Positions 5,029 through 6,138 of a stretch of DNA of 6,138 bases are shown piece by piece. The stretch is from Pseudolabrys sp. (GTDB taxonomy: Bacteria > Pseudomonadota > Alphaproteobacteria > Rhizobiales > Xanthobacteraceae), in assembly GCA_019246455.1 (NCBI GenBank), contig JAFAQJ010000067.1, positions 1 to 6,138 of the forward strand, read 5' to 3'. The first letter of the stretch is position 1. Each line of letters opens with the position of its first letter. The notes below the pieces were generated by a model. It saw only the letters and a list, made by a program, of their open reading frames with translations. It searched no databases and had not been told where the DNA came from. A program made the position numbers and the translations under genes.

Positions 5029-6138
5029 GCTCCCGCACGAAATGTGGGCGCAAGCCACCAGCACGCGGCGTCGCATGCTGGTCACTGTGGTGGTGTTGCT
5101 CGCCATTGCCGGCGCGCTCTACTGGGCTTTCGCGCCGGCGAGCCAACAAAATCGCGCCGCGCGCGGGCGCTTTGCCGCCGACACCGGCCCGGTCCCTGTG
5201 CTCGTGGCCGAGGCCAAGCGCGCCGACGTTCCGGTCTATCTCGATGCTGTCGGCACCACGAAAGCACTCAATACCGTGACTGTCCGCTCGCAGGTCGACG
5301 GCAAGTTGCTCAGTGTCAACTTCAAGGAAGGCGACGACGTCAAGAAAGGCGACGTGATTGCCCGGATCGACCCAGTGACCTTCAAGGCTGCGCTTGATCA
5401 GGCGGTTGCCAAGAAGGCGCAAGACGAGGCGCAGCTCGCCAACGCGCGCATCGATCTCGACCGCTACGAGCGTCTTGCCGCGACAAACTCGATCAATCGC
5501 CAGCAGGCCGACACCCAGCGCGCATTGGTCGCGCAGCTCGAAGCGCTGGTGAAGTCCGATCAGGCCGCGATCGACAGCGCGGCGGCGACCTTGGGTTACA
5601 CCACCATCGTCGCGCCGATCGACGGTCGCACCGGGATCCGCCAGGTCGATGAAGGCAACATTATCCACGCCTCCGACGCGACTGGCATCGTGATGCTGAC
5701 GCAGATCAGGCCGATCTCGGTGCTGTTCAACTTGCCGCAGCAGAATCTCGACCAAGTCAATGCCGCTTTCGCCAAGACGCCGCTCAAGGTCGATGCGCTG
5801 CGCTCGGACAATGACGCCGTGATCGATTCTGGATTACTGACCGTCATCAATAATCAGGTCGATCAAACGACCGGCACGGTGCAGCTCAAGGCCGAATTTC
5901 CCAACACCAATATCGCGCTTTGGCCCGGACAGTTCGTCAACGTGCGGCTGTTGATCAACACCTTGTCGCAGGTTGTGGTGGTGCCGACGGGCGCGGTGCA
6001 GCGCGGACCGAATGGCACTTTCGTTTACGTCGTGAAAGACGACAACACCGCCAGCATGCGTCCGGTCACCGTTCAGATGCAGGACGAGACTCAGGCCGTC
6101 ATTTCCAAGGGCGTCGAGACGCCGGAGCGCGTCGTCAC
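5018..6138 (+). CDS. RND efflux periplasmic adaptor (membrane fusion protein, MdtA/AcrA-like), 3'-truncated
   Basis: Open from ATG 5018 to the window end (373 codons plus two bases). Family members are about 380-420 residues, so only the C-terminal tip is missing. A membrane anchor lies at about 20-38 (MLVTVVVLLAIAGALYWAF) after a basic cytoplasmic head, so it is anchored by a helix rather than a lipid. The mature part starts near 58 (GPVPVLVAEAKRADVPVYL). The first half of the lipoyl domain is at 87-118 (VRSQVDGKLLSVNFKEGDDV...). A coiled-coil hairpin spans about 120-190 (LDRYERLAATNSINRQQAD). The second half of the lipoyl domain is at 194-216 (YTTIVAPIDGRTGIRQVDEG). The beta-barrel is at about 228-312 (PISVLFNLPQQNL; TGTVQLKAEFPN; LWPGQFVNVRL) and the membrane-proximal domain starts at about 318 (VVVVPTGAVQRG). 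This is the MdtA-like pattern; there is no His- or Met-rich metal-binding segment as in CusB. It links the inner-membrane pump, expected next, to the NodT-family channel encoded just before it. Confidence 0.92.
   Translation, partial: MHGRLPHEMWAQATSTRRRMLVTVVVLLAIAGALYWAFAPASQQNRAARGRFAADTGPVPVLVAEAKRADVPVYLDAVGTTKALNTVTVRSQVDGKLLSVNFKEGDDVKKGDVIARIDPVTFKAALDQAVAKKAQDEAQLANARIDLDRYERLAATNSINRQQADTQRALVAQLEALVKSDQAAIDSAAATLGYTTIVAPIDGRTGIRQVDEGNIIHASDATGIVMLTQIRPISVLFNLPQQNLDQVNAAFAKTPLKVDALRSDNDAVIDSGLLTVINNQVDQTTGTVQLKAEFPNTNIALWPGQFVNVRLLINTLSQVVVVPTGAVQRGPNGTFVYVVKDDNTASMRPVTVQMQDETQAVISKGVETPERVV

Noticed and set aside
4814..5755. A 313-residue minus-strand open frame
   Set aside because: It is the complement of the well-supported outer-membrane-factor and adaptor genes and crosses their junction. 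It has no domain signature and no ribosome site that I can see.
5018..6138. Naming the adaptor mdtA
   Set aside because: Domain pattern is MdtA-like, but the partner pump is outside the window and orthology to the enterobacterial gene cannot be shown.

Overview
The window is GC-rich, densely coding DNA with uniform codon use. It most resembles a chromosomal segment of an alphaproteobacterium of the Hyphomicrobiales (Bradyrhizobium/Xanthobacteraceae-like). This rests on the style of the proteins: a Pro/Gln-rich exported L,D-transpeptidase, an ECF sigma factor followed by a periplasmic heavy-metal-sensor-like gene, and a NodT/MdtA-type efflux set. The taxonomic placement is an inference; no rRNA or other marker gene is present. 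I see no tRNA, CRISPR array, insertion sequence or integration scar.

Layout. Positions 1-717 (+) hold the C-terminal two thirds of a luciferase-like flavin-dependent monooxygenase that begins outside the window. It converges, with only 3 bases between stop codons, on a minus-strand gene (1815-721) for a secreted L,D-transpeptidase. A non-coding stretch of about 350 bases (1816-2164) then separates the divergently transcribed transpeptidase from a tightly packed plus-strand operon. The operon order is: ECF sigma factor (2165-2716), a small single-pass membrane protein that is probably its anti-sigma factor (2730-3068), a membrane-anchored periplasmic sensor-like protein of the Spy/CnrX/heavy-metal-sensor type (3065-3523), an outer-membrane efflux lipoprotein of the NodT family (3544-5028), and an MdtA-like membrane fusion protein (5018 to beyond 6138). 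The inner-membrane RND pump gene is expected just past the right edge.

How it may work. The order sigma / small membrane protein / periplasmic sensor / outer-membrane factor / adaptor recalls the cobalt-nickel system cnrYXH-cnrCBA of Cupriavidus, although the regulator order differs. The likely model is that the periplasmic protein detects an envelope or chemical signal, the small membrane protein releases the sigma factor, and the sigma factor switches on this efflux operon. The unusual point is that the sensor-like protein contains no histidine and no cysteine, and the adaptor looks like a drug-type (MdtA/HAE1) rather than a metal-type (CusB/CnrB) protein. The signal is therefore probably not a CnrX-style His-coordinated metal. 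This self-regulated efflux module is the most interesting content here. The remaining genes look ordinary, apart from an Arg-to-Gly change in the catalytic motif of the transpeptidase.
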